From NCBI GenBank assembly GCA_017308345.1, contig JAFKFE010001066.1, forward strand, positions 1 through 6,930: DNA of 6,930 nucleotides, read 5' to 3'. Position numbers and translations under genes: made by a program. The notes beneath the pieces are model-generated. The model was not told where the DNA came from and did not search any database. It saw only the letters and a program-made list of their open reading frames with translations. Origin of the DNA: Alphaproteobacteria bacterium (GTDB lineage Bacteria > Pseudomonadota > Alphaproteobacteria > Rhizobiales > Rhizobiaceae). Shown here one piece after another: positions 5,930 through 6,930 of this stretch (its first letter is position 1; each line of letters opens with the position of its first letter).

Positions 5930-6930
5930 TCAAACCCCTGTCAATTCGAATTCGTGAGAGAGGCGCGCGGGCGGCGCCGATGGCCGCATGGTTTCGTGGC
6001 GCCAGGCCTGGAACATCAGCACTGGCCACAGGTCGCGAAAATGATCTCCGCTTCCATGCAGATGGTCCTGCCAACATGCATCGACCTTCGCAAAGTCGAT
6101 GATCCCGTCTCCGGACTGGCGCAGTGTGGCGATGATATCCGACGCCCAGGCGCGCAGGGGTCCTTTCAGCCAGGCCCCGACCGGAACGTCGAAACCCTGC
6201 TTGGGCCGATCGACCAGCCGCCGCGGTACATAACGATCAAGGAGCTGGCGAAGAATCCATTTGCCCTTGCCATTTCGGACCTTGACACTGGTTGGCAGGC
6301 GCCAGGCGAATTCAACGACGCGATGGTCAAGAATTGGGCATCGCCCCTCGAGGCTGTTGGCCATCGTGGCGCGATCGAGCTTCACCAGTATGTCGCCCGG
6401 CAGATAGCCGGTCATATCGTCAAACAGGAGGCGCGACAGGAGGTCGTCGAGCTGTGTCGAGGCGGCAAGCGAAGCCGACGGCTTGCGATGAAGAAGGCTG
6501 TTGGTTGAAGATTCCGTCAGCCGCCGAAGCAGCTGATCCTGATCCGCCGCCGCGAACAGGCGGGCGAGGCGATTCAACCGGTCGCCGCGCAATCCGTGCC
6601 GCATATTCGCCGAAAGGGGCAAGCCAGCGAAGATGTCTTTCCGGGAGGCCTGGGCCAGCAGCCCTGCCCCCGCCGCCAACACCCGACGAATTGACGAAGG
6701 CAGCTCATGCTGCCTTTGGAGACGGGTCGCCAGGAAGTGCCGGGAATAGCCAGCGAAGCACTCGTCGCCGCCGTCGCCTGACAAAGCCACCGTTACATGT
6801 TGCCGGGCGAGGCGAGACACCAGCAGCGTCGGTATCTGCGATTCATCGGCGAACGGCTCGTCCCAAATCCTCGGCAGCTCCGGAATGACCTCAAGCGCCG
6901 CAGCCGGTGAGAGATGAAGTTCCGTATGAT
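5930..6930 (-). CDS. asnB: Asparagine synthetase (glutamine-hydrolysing) family protein, C-terminal part; 5' end outside the window
   Basis: This is the synthetase half of an AsnB-type enzyme. The family uses ATP to activate a carboxylate as an acyl-adenylate and amidates it with ammonia from glutamine. The frame stays open to the window edge, giving about 333 codons. Translation before codon 6818-6820 reads DEPFADESQIPTLLVSRLAR and runs into ALSGDGGDECFAGYSRHF, the hallmark block of the synthetase domain. Further on come LVKLDRATMANSLEGRCPILDHRVVEFAWRLP-type family segments, at about 6390-6300. The GTG at 6818-6820 is an internal Val, not a start. The glutaminase domain and the SGGLDS-type pyrophosphate loop would lie beyond 6930. 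The stop is TGA at 5930-5932, one base before the copolymerase gene, so the two are almost certainly co-transcribed. In polysaccharide loci such enzymes are often presumed to amidate a sugar acid or cell-surface acceptor rather than free aspartate. The true substrate cannot be read here, and the symbol denotes the family only. Confidence 0.93.
   Translation of the reverse strand, partial: HTELHLSPAAALEVIPELPRIWDEPFADESQIPTLLVSRLARQHVTVALSGDGGDECFAGYSRHFLATRLQRQHELPSSIRRVLAAGAGLLAQASRKDIFAGLPLSANMRHGLRGDRLNRLARLFAAADQDQLLRRLTESSTNSLLHRKPSASLAASTQLDDLLSRLLFDDMTGYLPGDILVKLDRATMANSLEGRCPILDHRVVEFAWRLPTSVKVRNGKGKWILRQLLDRYVPRRLVDRPKQGFDVPVGAWLKGPLRAWASDIIATLRQSGDGIIDFAKVDACWQDHLHGSGDHFRDLWPVLMFQAWRHETMRPSAPPARLSHEFELTGV
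5935..5939 (-). promoter_or_regulatory. Ribosome binding site of the copolymerase gene, inside the end of asnB
   Basis: The minus strand reads AGGGG, then six bases (TTTGAG), then ATG at 5926-5928. The site lies within the last codons of asnB, whose TGA stop is separated from the ATG by one G (TGAGATG). The match and spacing are good. They fix the start of the 734-residue protein and suggest that its translation is coupled to asnB. Confidence 0.7.

Noticed and set aside
5943..5952. 10-bp perfect palindrome AATTCGAATT near the end of asnB
   Set aside because: It lies inside codons for EFEL and is explained by the alternating Glu-Phe/Glu-Leu coding. There is no sign of a regulatory role.
6818..6820. 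GTG as a start codon for the asparagine synthetase gene
   Set aside because: The frame stays open upstream to 6930 and encodes conserved family residues (DEPFADESQIPT), so this GTG is an internal Val.
1..6930. tRNA, rRNA, CRISPR array, insertion sequence or attachment site
   Set aside because: No regularly spaced repeats, transposase-like frame, terminal inverted repeats or tRNA-like cloverleaf were seen on either strand by reading.

Overview
The window looks like part of an exopolysaccharide or surface-polysaccharide gene cluster from a GC-rich proteobacterium, most likely an alphaproteobacterium. That placement is an inference from base composition (about 60% GC in most lines counted by hand), an ExoP/Wzc-type copolymerase, an ExoZ-like acyltransferase and the AsnB-type amidotransferase. 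The sequence alone does not name the genus. All supported genes lie on the minus strand, so the transcription order runs from high to low coordinates.

Layout, in transcription order: (1) 6930-5930, the C-terminal part of an AsnB-family asparagine synthetase, cut by the window edge. (2) 5928-3724, a 734-residue Wzz/Wzc-like polysaccharide copolymerase with a fused cytoplasmic tyrosine-kinase-like domain. It starts one base after the asnB stop, and its nucleotide-binding motifs are degenerate. (3) A 78-bp spacer with overlapping inverted repeats. (4) 3645-1504, a 713-residue protein that joins an N-terminal P-loop kinase-like domain to a Wzx/MOP-type flippase in one uninterrupted frame. (5) A roughly 310-bp gap with no convincing gene. 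(6) 1191-4, an integral-membrane acyltransferase of family 3, with a possible upstream TTG start at 1266.

Inferred joint role: the flippase would move a lipid-linked repeat unit across the inner membrane. The copolymerase would set chain length and help couple polymerisation to export. The acyltransferase would decorate the glycan with acetyl or similar groups. The AsnB homologue would transfer glutamine-derived nitrogen to an unknown acceptor, possibly a sugar acid. No glycosyltransferase, Wzy polymerase or outer-membrane export protein is visible, so the rest of the locus must lie outside the window.

The two most unusual points are the kinase-flippase fusion and the copolymerase whose Walker A, A' and B motifs all depart from the consensus, with two key Asp positions replaced by Asn and almost no tyrosine in its tail.
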